Source: an uncultured Megamonas sp. (lineage in GTDB: Bacteria > Bacillota > Negativicutes > Selenomonadales > Selenomonadaceae). From it: a DNA stretch of 29,050 bases. The stretch lies in NCBI GenBank assembly GCA_900554895.1, contig USIX01000007.1, positions 1-29,050 on the forward strand, read 5' to 3'. Below, one piece after another: positions 8,587-15,875 of the stretch. Position 1 is the stretch's first letter. Every line of letters starts with the position of its first letter. A program made the translations under genes and the position numbers. The notes below the pieces were generated by a model that was not told the origin of the DNA, did no database searches, and worked only from the letters and a program-made list of their open reading frames with translations.

Positions 8587-10242
8587 TTAATGTTTTAAAA
8601 TACCTAATTTCTTAAAGAAACGTATACTCGGAGCACCAACCATCGGAATGCGCTCAATATCCGACTCCATGATACCGCCGATTAAAATGAGTACTATAAT
8701 ATAAGCAGACATGCCGACAAACAGCGAACCGAATGTGGCAACAGCATTACTGCCGAGTTCAAATATCAAAAATTCGTAGCCGAAGTGAATTACAGCCGCC
8801 ATAATAGCTGCAGCACCGACTGTTTTCAATAACTGGCCGACTTCCATTTTATAATTGATGTATTTATAAAGGAAATACAGATTAATTACAGCCGCAATAC
8901 CGATATCGGCAACAGTCGCCCATGCTGCTCCCATGATGCCGAGCGATGGTTGCGCCGTCAGCGTCCAGTTTAAAATAACTTTTGCAACAGCAGCGATAAC
9001 CATGTTTATCATCGGAATTGTCGGATGACCAAGCCCCTGCAAAACACCGGTCGTAACCTGATGCAGTCCCAAAAGAACAATACTGAAAGAAGAAACCCAA
9101 ACAGCAGGTCCTGCTCCCGGTGCATTGTAAATCAATGAGGAAATCGGTACGGCAAGCATTAAAACAGTTACAAATGCCGGAAAACATATGAAATTGGAAA
9201 TGCGCATAGCTGCCGCCGTCTGAGCAAAACAGCGTTTATTGTCTCTTAAAGTCCGCGCTTCAGAAATTGCCGGAACAATGCTGACGGCAAGTGAAGCTGT
9301 AAGTATTGTTGAAAGATTGACAAGCGGAACAGCCATGCCTGTAAGATAACCAAAAAGTTCCGTAGCCTCATGCACACTGTAGCCTGCTACTTCCAGACGG
9401 GACGGTACAATAATAAGATCAAGGTTCGATACGATAGGCAGCATAATGCTGGCTGCCGATACCGGCAGTGCCAATACAAAAATACGGCGGATAATCTTCC
9501 AAACGGAAGCCGTCGACGGGTCGGCAACCGGTTTTAGCTCATTGCCGTATGTTTTGACGATATCGCGGTCCAGTTTCCAATGAAAATAAATAAGCACGAT
9601 AACGCCCGTAACAGCGCCAGCGAGTGCACCGAGCGAAGCACCGGCTGCAGCATATTCAAGACCCCAAGGTAAAAGGAGCTGTGCAAACAAAATCATTGTA
9701 ATTACACGAAATATCTGTTCGACTATCTGTGATACGGCAGTTGGCGTCATACGCTGCCAACCCTGCAGATAACCGCGTGAACTAGCTAAAATCGTAACGA
9801 AGAAAACGGCCGGAGCTAATGCTATGATGGAATAATAAGCACGCGGGTCGCGAACAAACTGCCAGTCAATCAGCCATTGAGCACCGAAATAGGTGAGCAG
9901 GCTGAAAAATAATCCTGTGCAGAACATAAAACACATGGATATGCGGAAAATACGCTTAGCACCAAGAATATCCTTAAGAGCAACACGCTCCGCCGTTATA
10001 ATCGATATGGCGACTGGAACACCGGCTGACGATACGGTTAGTGCTAAAAAATAAATAGGAAAAGCCATCTGGTAAAGACCGATACCTTCCCCGCCGAGTA
10101 CACGGGATACGAAAATCCAGTTAAGCGAACCGATTACCTTTACCACCAGACTGGCTACGGTGAGAATAAACGTTCCCTTAAGAAAACTTTCGGCTTTATG
10201 CGATTTTTTTGAAGAATTTTCTTGTGCGTTAATGGAAAACAC
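8587..10242 (-). CDS. SpoVB/MurJ-like polysaccharide or lipid II flippase (MOP superfamily)
   Basis: This gene encodes about 551 residues with 14 predicted membrane helices. The cytoplasmic N-terminus is Ser/Lys-rich (about 20 residues). The first helix region, FLKGTFILTVASLVVKVIG, is typical of SpoVB-type proteins, as is R-V-L-G-x-E-G-I-G-L-Y-Q-M-A-F-P. Members flip lipid-linked glycan precursors; SpoVB-type proteins in Firmicutes may handle lipid II or other undecaprenyl-linked sugars. The start is unusual. The longest reading begins at GTG 10242 with almost no ribosome site before it, whereas AGGTG overlapping that GTG is well placed for an ATT codon at 10233. There is no upstream ATG, GTG or TTG before an in-frame stop. 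The lipid kinase follows 12 bases later. Confidence 0.88.
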   Translation of the reverse strand: MFSINAQENSSKKSHKAESFLKGTFILTVASLVVKVIGSLNWIFVSRVLGGEGIGLYQMAFPIYFLALTVSSAGVPVAISIITAERVALKDILGAKRIFRISMCFMFCTGLFFSLLTYFGAQWLIDWQFVRDPRAYYSIIALAPAVFFVTILASSRGYLQGWQRMTPTAVSQIVEQIFRVITMILFAQLLLPWGLEYAAAGASLGALAGAVTGVIVLIYFHWKLDRDIVKTYGNELKPVADPSTASVWKIIRRIFVLALPVSAASIMLPIVSNLDLIIVPSRLEVAGYSVHEATELFGYLTGMAVPLVNLSTILTASLAVSIVPAISEARTLRDNKRCFAQTAAAMRISNFICFPAFVTVLMLAVPISSLIYNAPGAGPAVWVSSFSIVLLGLHQVTTGVLQGLGHPTIPMINMVIAAVAKVILNWTLTAQPSLGIMGAAWATVADIGIAAVINLYFLYKYINYKMEVGQLLKTVGAAAIMAAVIHFGYEFLIFELGSNAVATFGSLFVGMSAYIIVLILIGGIMESDIERIPMVGAPSIRFFKKLGILKH

Positions 10243-10274
10243 CTGCTTTAAAACATCATTTTCTTTTGACTTAA

Positions 10275-10302
10275 AAGGCTGTATAATAATAGATACAGCC
10301 TT
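10275..10302 (-). other. Leader hairpin upstream of the flippase
   Basis: A perfect 10-bp inverted repeat (10275-10284 with 10293-10302) has an 8-base loop. On the minus strand it is followed by TTTTAAG, so it could act as a weak terminator/attenuator or a 5' stabilising hairpin about 15 bases from the predicted start of transcription. Confidence 0.5.
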
Positions 10303-10323
10303 AGATAATTTTCATACTAGAAA

Positions 10324-10332
10324 ATTATAGCA
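10324..10332 (-). promoter_or_regulatory. Extended -10 promoter of the flippase-lipid kinase operon
   Basis: On the minus strand TGCTATAAT is a full extended -10 element. No consensus -35 is seen. Transcription would begin near 10317, giving a leader of about 75 bases that contains the hairpin at 10275-10302. The A+T-rich surroundings hold further inverted repeats (ATAATTTTC with GAAAATTAT, 10305-10328). Confidence 0.5.
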
Positions 10333-10403
10333 TTTATCGCTTAACTATGCTAGTATTTTGTTAGCACACACTGGAGTATGAATTTCACAGAAAGGAAATC
10401 CGC

Positions 10404-11177
10404 ATGGAATATAACTATCTTGGCTTTGACATCAATATAGGGCGAACAAAACCGGAAAATATCATACATAAAGATGCTGCATGCCCGTTCTGCGATGTAG
10501 CCAATTTGACAAATATTATTGAAATACAAGATGACATGATACTTCTGGAAAACAAATATCAGGTTCTGCAGGATGCCTATCAGTTATTAATTATTGAAGG
10601 CAGTCAGTGCAATGCCGATATTCCTGATTATTCACTAGAGCACATGTGCGCTTTAATGCGTTTTTGTATAAAACACTGGCTCAAAGTAATTGAAAGTAAA
10701 AAATACAAGACAGTTCTGTTTTTCAAAAATCACGGACCGCTCTCGGGCGGAACAATGCGCCATCCGCATATGCAGATTGTCGGACTTAAAAATCTCAGTT
10801 CTAAGAACATGTGGGATAAACGCCAGTTTGAAGGTACGGAAATAGCCCGTGAAAATAAAGTGATTATGAACTTATCTACTAAACCGCGTGTCGGTTTCAC
10901 GGAAATCAACGTAATCATGCAGGGTCTGGATGATATCGACATTATGGCGAAATACCTGCAGATGGGCGTCGATTACATCATGAACCATTTCAGTGCAAAT
11001 TGCAGCAGTTATAACCTGTTTTTCTATCTGGTTGACGACTGTATTTATGCCAAAATCATGCCGCGCTTTGCTACATCTCCATTATTTATCGGTTATAATA
11101 TAGAACTCGTTCCGAATAATTTAAACGAAATAGCCGCACATATAAAAGAATTATATTTTACTGAAAAAAATGACTAA
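10404..11177 (+). CDS. DUF4931 protein, GalT-like member of the HIT superfamily
   Basis: This gene encodes 257 residues. A zinc-type CPFC knuckle is at 27-30, F-K-N-H-G-P at 107-112, and the HIT active-site signature HPHMQ at 120-124, equivalent to the H-P-H-x-Q of galactose-1-phosphate uridylyltransferases. The middle histidine is the expected nucleotidyl acceptor. The spacing matches DUF4931 proteins of Firmicutes, whose substrate is not established; nucleotidyl transfer or hydrolysis of a nucleoside-phosphate conjugate is the family-level expectation. AAAGGAAA precedes the ATG. The gene diverges from the flippase operon and has its own terminator. No galK or galE neighbour is present, so a Leloir-pathway role is not supported. 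Confidence 0.85.
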   Translation: MEYNYLGFDINIGRTKPENIIHKDAACPFCDVANLTNIIEIQDDMILLENKYQVLQDAYQLLIIEGSQCNADIPDYSLEHMCALMRFCIKHWLKVIESKKYKTVLFFKNHGPLSGGTMRHPHMQIVGLKNLSSKNMWDKRQFEGTEIARENKVIMNLSTKPRVGFTEINVIMQGLDDIDIMAKYLQMGVDYIMNHFSANCSSYNLFFYLVDDCIYAKIMPRFATSPLFIGYNIELVPNNLNEIAAHIKELYFTEKND

Positions 11178-11200
11178 GCATCTCCGCATAGTCATTTTTT
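11165..11200 (+). terminator. Intrinsic terminator of the DUF4931 gene
   Basis: An 11-bp stem (11165-11175 with 11190-11200) has a 14-base loop and ends in a T6 tract. The 5' arm overlaps the last codons and stop of the gene. Confidence 0.8.
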
Positions 11201-11239
11201 ATATTGCTTTAAACAGGCACTTATTTTAAATAAATCTCT

Positions 11240-11268
11240 TTATTTAGTGATATAAAGCGTGCTAAAAT
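11240..11268 (+). promoter_or_regulatory. Probable extended -10 promoter of prfC
   Basis: TAAAAT (11263-11268) is preceded by TGC. A weak -35, TTATTT (11240-11245), lies 17 bases upstream. The predicted start of transcription is about 26 bases before the prfC start codon. Confidence 0.45.
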
Positions 11269-11300
11269 AGAAAAGATGTTATTTTATAGGAGGATGAAAA

Positions 11301-12929
11301 TTGTCGGAGTTACAAACTGAAATTCAAAAACGACGTACCTTTGCGATTATTTCGCATCCAGATGCTGGTAAAACCACATTGACAGAAAAATTACTGCTGT
11401 ACGGAGGAGCTATCCACCTGGCAGGTTCTATAAAATCCCGTAAAACTCAGCGCCATGCAGTATCCGACTGGATGGAAATCGAAAAACAGCGCGGTATTTC
11501 CGTAACATCCAGTGTATTGCAGTTCGATTATGCCGGCTGCCGTATCAATATTCTTGATACACCGGGACATCAGGACTTCAGTGAAGATACGTACCGCACT
11601 TTAATGGCAGTAGACAGTGCCGTAATGATTATTGACGTTGCTAAAGGCGTCGAAGCACAGACGAAAAAATTATTTAAAGTCTGCAAACAGCGACATATTC
11701 CGATTTTCACATTTGTAAACAAACTTGACCGCTACGGCAAAGCTCCGCTGGAGCTAATGGAAGAAATCGAGGAAGTGCTCGGTATTCGTTCCTATCCGAT
11801 GAACTGGCCAATCGGCACGGACGGCCATTATAAAGGCATTTATCACCGTGAAACGGGTAAAGTAGAGCTGTTCAGCGAGGATATCACGCACGGACAGGAA
11901 GAACGCCAGTCCATTATTTACGATTTGAACGACCCGCAGGCCAAAGAAGCCATCGGCGAAGATATTTATCAGGCGCTTTTGGACGATATTGACTTATTGG
12001 ACGTTGCCGGTGAAGAGTGGTCAATGGATAAAGTGAATAAAGGCGAACTTACTCCGATGTTCTTCGGCAGCGCCATGACCAACTTCGGCGTGCGCGGTTT
12101 TCTCGAAGAATATCTGCGCCTTGCCCCGCCGCCGCAGCCGCGCATGAGCTCGGACGGACTCATCAGCCCGGATGATGAAAAATTCTCCGGATTCGTGTTC
12201 AAAATCCAGGCGAATATGAATCCGGCACATCACGACCGCTTGTCGTTCATCCGTATCTGCTCCGGTAAATTTGAACGCGGCATGAGCGTATACCATATGC
12301 AGGGCGGCAAATCGGTTAAACTGTCCCAGCCGCAGCAGTTCCTTGCACAAGACCGCCAGATAATCGACACGGCGTATCCGGGCGATATCGTCGGTCTGTT
12401 CGACCCGGGGATTTTCGGTATCGGCGACACACTCTGCACACCGTCGCATAAATTCAAGTTCGCCGATTTTCCTGTATTCCCGCCGGAACGCTTTGCGCGC
12501 GTATCCGCCAAAGATACGATGAAGCGCAAACAGTTCGTCAAAGGCATTATGCAGCTTACGCAGGAAGGTGCTGTACAGCTGTTCCAGCAGGCAGGAGCCG
12601 GTATGGAATCGTATATCGTCGGCACAGTCGGTCAGTTGCAGTTTGATGTACTGGAATACCGCCTCAAAAGCGAATACAATACTCAAATCGTCATGAATAT
12701 GCAGCCGTTTGAAGTAGCACGCTGGCTGCGCTTTAAAGACAATCGCCCTGTAACACCTGAAGCACTTCGCGGTGCTGACAGAGGAATGTTCGTTTACGAC
12801 ATGAAAAACCGTCCCGTTCTGCTTGTAAACAATGAATGGGCACTCGGTTGGATACAGGATAACAATCCCGACCTTGAAATGTTCCCTGTTCCGCCGGAAA
12901 AACAGGATGCTGAAGACGATATGAAATAA
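11301..12929 (+). CDS. prfC: Peptide chain release factor 3 (RF3)
   Basis: This gene encodes a 542-residue translational GTPase that recycles RF1/RF2 from the ribosome after termination. G1 is SHPDAGKTT at 18-26, the switch I region RKTQRHAVSDWMEIEKQRG follows directly, G3 is DTPGH at 86-90 and G4 is NKLD at 140-143. The length and C-terminal domains match RF3 rather than EF-G. The start is TTG at 11301, 7 bases after a strong AGGAGG. The nearby ATG at 11294 abuts the ribosome site and opens only an 8-codon out-of-frame peptide. The middle of the gene (about 11900-12600) is noticeably richer in G+C than its surroundings. A bidirectional terminator follows. Confidence 0.97.
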   Translation: MSELQTEIQKRRTFAIISHPDAGKTTLTEKLLLYGGAIHLAGSIKSRKTQRHAVSDWMEIEKQRGISVTSSVLQFDYAGCRINILDTPGHQDFSEDTYRTLMAVDSAVMIIDVAKGVEAQTKKLFKVCKQRHIPIFTFVNKLDRYGKAPLELMEEIEEVLGIRSYPMNWPIGTDGHYKGIYHRETGKVELFSEDITHGQEERQSIIYDLNDPQAKEAIGEDIYQALLDDIDLLDVAGEEWSMDKVNKGELTPMFFGSAMTNFGVRGFLEEYLRLAPPPQPRMSSDGLISPDDEKFSGFVFKIQANMNPAHHDRLSFIRICSGKFERGMSVYHMQGGKSVKLSQPQQFLAQDRQIIDTAYPGDIVGLFDPGIFGIGDTLCTPSHKFKFADFPVFPPERFARVSAKDTMKRKQFVKGIMQLTQEGAVQLFQQAGAGMESYIVGTVGQLQFDVLEYRLKSEYNTQIVMNMQPFEVARWLRFKDNRPVTPEALRGADRGMFVYDMKNRPVLLVNNEWALGWIQDNNPDLEMFPVPPEKQDAEDDMK

Positions 12930-12936
12930 ATATAAA

Positions 12937-12973
12937 AAATGCCCTTAAAAGCTGTCAGCTGTTAAGGGCATTT
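12937..12973. terminator. Bidirectional terminator between prfC and the BFD-type gene
   Basis: A perfect 12-bp outer stem (12937-12948 with 12962-12973) encloses a further short AGCT/AGCT pairing. Both strands have T-rich tails, so it serves the two converging genes. Confidence 0.9.
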
Positions 12974-12984
12974 CTTTATTTATT

Positions 12985-13212
12985 TTAACCGTTAAGTTTG
13001 GCAAGTTCACTGTCCAAAATTTCCTGGATTTTCGGCGTACAGCGGCGGCCATGGCATGAGCCGTTGCCGGCACCTGTTATTTTCTTCACTTCAATAACCG
13101 TTCTTGCACCTGCGGCAATTGCTTTTTTTATCGCCGCTCTGTTTATACTTTTACATATGCAGACCTTTGTTAATTTATCCAAGACTAATTGATTTAAATC
13201 ATTATTTTCCAT
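12985..13212 (-). CDS. Stand-alone BFD-type [2Fe-2S] cluster protein
   Basis: This gene encodes 75 residues consisting almost only of one Fer2_BFD domain. The four ligand cysteines are C18, C20, C53 and C58, arranged C-x-C, 32 residues, C-x4-C. The second pair sits in GAGNGSCHGRRC, the form seen when this domain is attached to FAD-dependent amino-acid or alcohol dehydrogenases (G-x-G-x-C-Q/H-G-R-x-C). It is not the C-x2-C of classical bacterioferritin-associated ferredoxin. No flavoprotein partner lies in the window. It is downstream of the Tat-exported hydrolase gene on the same strand, 88 bases apart. The start at 13212 has no good ribosome site; AAAGGA upstream serves a small overlapping frame instead. 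Confidence 0.88.
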   Translation of the reverse strand: MENNDLNQLVLDKLTKVCICKSINRAAIKKAIAAGARTVIEVKKITGAGNGSCHGRRCTPKIQEILDSELAKLNG

Positions 13213-13226
13213 ATACTATTTCTCAT
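13194..13226 (-). other. Possible 10-codon leader ORF overlapping the BFD-type start
   Basis: ATG at 13226 follows AAAGGA (13236-13231) by 4 bases and reads ten codons to TAA (13196-13194). It is out of frame with, and overlaps, the BFD-type start at 13212. It could couple translation or may be chance; the peptide itself has no recognisable feature. Confidence 0.3.
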
Positions 13227-13258
13227 AATTTCCTTTCAAAATAAATTTCTATCTTACA

Positions 13259-13293
13259 TTCATTTTTCTTAAAAAAATCAAAAGAAAAATGAA
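13259..13293. repeat. Palindromic intergenic repeat, copy 1
   Basis: TTCATTTTTCTT (13259-13270) pairs perfectly with AAGAAAAATGAA (13282-13293). The sequence TCAAAAGAAAAATGAAC on its right side matches the element at 29009-29046 with one difference. It lies between the hydrolase gene and the BFD-type gene. Confidence 0.65.
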
Positions 13294-13300
13294 CTTATAT

Positions 13301-14413
13301 TTATATCCACCAATCGCTAAACGACTGATTTTTATCATTTAAATGCACAACTTCGCCGATTTTCGGCGTAAGCAGACGGTAATTCTTATCACTGCTTGCC
13401 GCTTTTATACGATTGAACGGGTCGGTCCAGTAATGCGGACTCAGTGCAAATTTTCCGCAATGAACGGGAACAACATTTTTGGCTTTGATTTCCACTGCTG
13501 CCTGAGCGACTTCTTCCGGCATCATATGCACCTGCGGCCAACTTATATTATACTGTCCGTTTTCCATAACGGCAATATCAAAACCATCAAACATTTCACC
13601 GATTTGCCGAAAATGTTTGCCGTAACCGCCGTCGCCACTGTAGAAAATCCTCTTTTGCGGCGTAATGAGTGCAAACGCCGCCCAAAGCGTCTGATTTTTT
13701 TCCATCAGTCTGCCAGAAAAATGACGTGTAGGCAGAATATGAAACCGCCAGTTATCTGCAAGTTCAATCGATGAAAACCAGTCACCTTCATGAATGACTG
13801 ACGGCGAAAATCCCCAGTATTCAAAATGCGCACCGACGCCAAGCGGACAAACAACATTTTTCACCTTGGATTTTAAAGCCATAACAGTGGCATAATCAAG
13901 ATGGTCCCAATGGTCATGCGATATCAGTAAAACATCAATATCCGGCATGTCTTCCGGCTTATAAATATCTGTTCCCGGAAACGTTTTATTAATAAAGAAC
14001 ACCGGCGAAGCATAATTGCTGAATACCGGATCAGCAAGAATAGTTTTACCGTTAATCTGCATAAAAAAACTGGAATGACCAAACCAGATATAAACATCTT
14101 CATTTTTCGGCAATGATTTTAAATCCGTTTTTACGACAGGAAGCAGTTTGTCGGGAAAAACCGTTCCTTTCGGCGGCATTACGATATCTTTCATACTGCT
14201 GATAAAATTTTTATCCATAGCCGTCGGTACAATCGGCTCAAAATTTTTAAATTCACCATCAATATAGTACGGTGAATTGATTACTTTCTGCTTAAGTATA
14301 TCTTTTCTTCCAGCACCGACTTTTGCCTGATTAATAAAGGTTATACCGCCAAAAGCAGCCAGTATGGCTGCAATTCCTGCTGTTTTTAAAAATGTACGCC
14401 GTGTATATGTCAT
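13301..14413 (-). CDS. Tat-exported metallo-beta-lactamase-fold hydrolase (NAPE-PLD/RomA-like)
   Basis: This gene encodes 370 residues. The N-terminus TRRTFLKTAG is a twin-arginine signal (R5-R6) followed by a hydrophobic stretch to about residue 27, so a folded, metal-loaded enzyme is expected to be exported. The hydrolase domain has F-G-H-S-S-F near 111-116, the first metal motif HDHWDH at 166-171, a later histidine in LPTRHFSGR, the bridging Asp in YSGDGGYG and a final V-P-V-H-C-G. The order and the L-A-D-P-V-F-S strand match the NAPE-PLD/RomA group (phosphodiesterase or lactonase activity); the substrate is unknown. It diverges from the Fe-S aldo/keto reductase and has a MerR-type promoter. 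Confidence 0.9.
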   Translation of the reverse strand: MTYTRRTFLKTAGIAAILAAFGGITFINQAKVGAGRKDILKQKVINSPYYIDGEFKNFEPIVPTAMDKNFISSMKDIVMPPKGTVFPDKLLPVVKTDLKSLPKNEDVYIWFGHSSFFMQINGKTILADPVFSNYASPVFFINKTFPGTDIYKPEDMPDIDVLLISHDHWDHLDYATVMALKSKVKNVVCPLGVGAHFEYWGFSPSVIHEGDWFSSIELADNWRFHILPTRHFSGRLMEKNQTLWAAFALITPQKRIFYSGDGGYGKHFRQIGEMFDGFDIAVMENGQYNISWPQVHMMPEEVAQAAVEIKAKNVVPVHCGKFALSPHYWTDPFNRIKAASSDKNYRLLTPKIGEVVHLNDKNQSFSDWWI

Positions 14414-14459
14414 AATTATTACCTCATAAAATTTTATTTCTTTATTTCCTTAATAATTA

Positions 14460-14490
14460 ATTATATATATTGGAGTTCACTATAAGTCAA
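14460..14490 (-). promoter_or_regulatory. MerR-type promoter/operator of the exported hydrolase
   Basis: On the minus strand TTGACT (14490-14485) and TATAAT (14465-14460) are separated by 19 bases, the over-long spacer typical of MerR-activated promoters. The spacer holds CTTATAGTGAACTCCAAT (14486-14469). This matches 13 of 16 defined positions of CTTGGAGT-N2-ACTCCAAG, the dyad I recall for NmlR/AdhR-type MerR regulators. Confidence 0.7.
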
Positions 14491-14496
14491 ATACTA

Positions 14497-14527
14497 TTGA
14501 CATGAAGTGTGCTCGAAGGTGTATGAT
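14497..14527 (+). promoter_or_regulatory. MerR-type promoter/operator of the Fe-S aldo/keto reductase
   Basis: TTGACA (14497-14502) and TATGAT (14522-14527) are separated by 19 bases. The dyad CATGAAGTGTGCTCGAAG (14501-14518) matches 12 of 16 defined positions of the NmlR/AdhR-like consensus and has the same placement relative to the -35 as in the divergent promoter. The two -35 elements are only 6 bases apart. No MerR gene lies in the window. Confidence 0.7.
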
Positions 14528-14572
14528 GAATATGATGTATTTTGGGAAAAGTAAGGAAAGTGAGGCATTCTT

Positions 14573-15694
14573 ATGGGCTATTTAGGCGAAGAAATAAAAA
14601 AACTCGGCTTCGGTCTTATGCGCCTACCGAAAAAAGATGACGCAATCGACATTGAACAGGTAAAAGTCATGGTCGATAAATTTCTAGCAGCGGGTTTCAC
14701 GTATTTTGATACTGCCTGGGCTTATTCCGGCAGTGAAGATGCAATTCGCCAGGCATTAGTGGAAAGATATCCGCGCGAAAAATTCCAGCTGGCAACAAAA
14801 AACGCCGCATGGATTAACTGCAAAACGCGTGAAGAGGCAATTAACCAATTCGAAACATCTTTAAAGCAGACCGGTGCCGGTTATTTTGATTTTTATCTAT
14901 TACACAATCTCGGTGAAAGCCGCACACAATTTTTTGATAAATTCGACATGTGGAACTTCGTGCAGGAAAAGAAACAGCAGGGACTTATCAAACATGTCGG
15001 ATTTTCCTTCCATTCCACGCCGGAAGAATTGGAGGAAATTCTGCAAAATCATCCGGAAATGGAATTTGTACAGCTGCAGATAAATTATGCCGACTGGGAA
15101 AATCCTGCCGTACAGTCGAGAGCCTGCTATGAAGTGGCACGCAAATACAACAAGCCGGTAATTATTATGGAACCGGTAAAAGGCGGTATGCTGGCAACTC
15201 CGCCGGAAACAGTGCAGAAAGTTTTCAAAGAAGCTAAGCCTGATACGTCGGTAGCTTCATGGGCACTTCATTTTGCCGCTGATTTGGACGGAGTAATAAC
15301 CGTTCTTTCCGGTATGAGCAATATCGAGCAAATGGAAGACAATATCGCCAATATGAAAGATTTCACGCATTTGACCGAAAGTGAAAGAGCTGTTGTCAAA
15401 CGTGCGCAGGAAGAACTGGCAAAAATAGATTTAATTCCATGTACAACCTGCAACTACTGTGCTAAAGTATGTCCTAACAATATCGGTATCTCCGGTTCAT
15501 TCACGGCGATGAATATTTTCACCTTATATAAAAACAAAAAGTTTGCACTCCATCAGGAAAATTGGCTTGTCGGCGGACATGATAAAAAACGTGCCAGCGA
15601 ATGTATAAAATGCGGTAAATGCGAACAGGTCTGCCCGCAACATATAGCCATCAGAGAAAATCTGGAAAAAATTACCAAAGAATTATTAAACTGA
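14573..15694 (+). CDS. Aldo/keto reductase with C-terminal two-[4Fe-4S] ferredoxin domain
   Basis: This gene encodes 373 residues. An N-terminal (beta/alpha)8 aldo/keto reductase barrel has the catalytic tetrad D46, Y51 (FDTAWAYSGSE), K76 (LATKN) and H111 (YLLHN). From about residue 285 a bacterial-ferredoxin-like extension carries two four-cysteine sets: C290-x2-C293-x2-C296-x3-C300-P and C344-x2-C347-x2-C350-x3-C354-P. Proteins of this build are common in anaerobes. They are thought to couple carbonyl reduction to ferredoxin-type electron carriers, but their substrates are mostly unknown. The gene is monocistronic, with a strong terminator behind it and the MerR-type promoter ahead. The ATG at 14573 is preceded by AAGGAAAGTGAGG. 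Confidence 0.93.
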   Translation: MGYLGEEIKKLGFGLMRLPKKDDAIDIEQVKVMVDKFLAAGFTYFDTAWAYSGSEDAIRQALVERYPREKFQLATKNAAWINCKTREEAINQFETSLKQTGAGYFDFYLLHNLGESRTQFFDKFDMWNFVQEKKQQGLIKHVGFSFHSTPEELEEILQNHPEMEFVQLQINYADWENPAVQSRACYEVARKYNKPVIIMEPVKGGMLATPPETVQKVFKEAKPDTSVASWALHFAADLDGVITVLSGMSNIEQMEDNIANMKDFTHLTESERAVVKRAQEELAKIDLIPCTTCNYCAKVCPNNIGISGSFTAMNIFTLYKNKKFALHQENWLVGGHDKKRASECIKCGKCEQVCPQHIAIRENLEKITKELLN

Positions 15695-15699
15695 ACACG

Positions 15700-15739
15700 A
15701 AAATACTTCCACTGATAAAACGGTGGAAGTATTTTTTTT
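15700..15739 (+). terminator. Intrinsic terminator of the Fe-S aldo/keto reductase gene
   Basis: A perfect 13-bp stem (15700-15712 with 15723-15735) has a 10-base loop and runs into a T8 tract (15732-15739). Confidence 0.92.
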
Positions 15740-15846
15740 ATTATTTTATGTATCCGGTTGCTGATAAAAATCGTATTTACGGGCAGTTTACAATTTTATA
15801 ATATATATTAGCACTATACGTATTTATTATTAATCACAAAAAACTA

Positions 15847-15875
15847 TTGACTGATGTAAACTTGTAAATTATAAT
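15847..15875 (+). promoter_or_regulatory. Sigma-70 promoter of the liv operon
   Basis: TTGACT (15847-15852), a 17-base spacer and TATAAT (15870-15875) form a near-consensus promoter. Transcription should start near 15882, giving a leader of about 80 bases. The leader has a 7-bp hairpin at 15924-15943 just upstream of GGGGAGGA, but nothing that looks like a T-box or known riboswitch. The rest of the 268-base gap shows no gene. Confidence 0.88.

Noticed and set aside
11294..11320. ATG-started 8-codon frame at the prfC ribosome site
   Set aside because: The ATG directly abuts AGGAGG and is too close to be used; the TTG at 11301 has correct spacing and opens the conserved protein.
11900..12600. 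G+C-rich stretch suggesting a horizontally acquired segment
   Set aside because: It lies inside one intact, conserved prfC gene and is better explained by codon use in a highly expressed gene.
12021..12686. 221-codon minus-strand open frame inside prfC
   Set aside because: It lies wholly antisense to the conserved RF3 coding sequence, has no family features, and reflects the higher G+C there.
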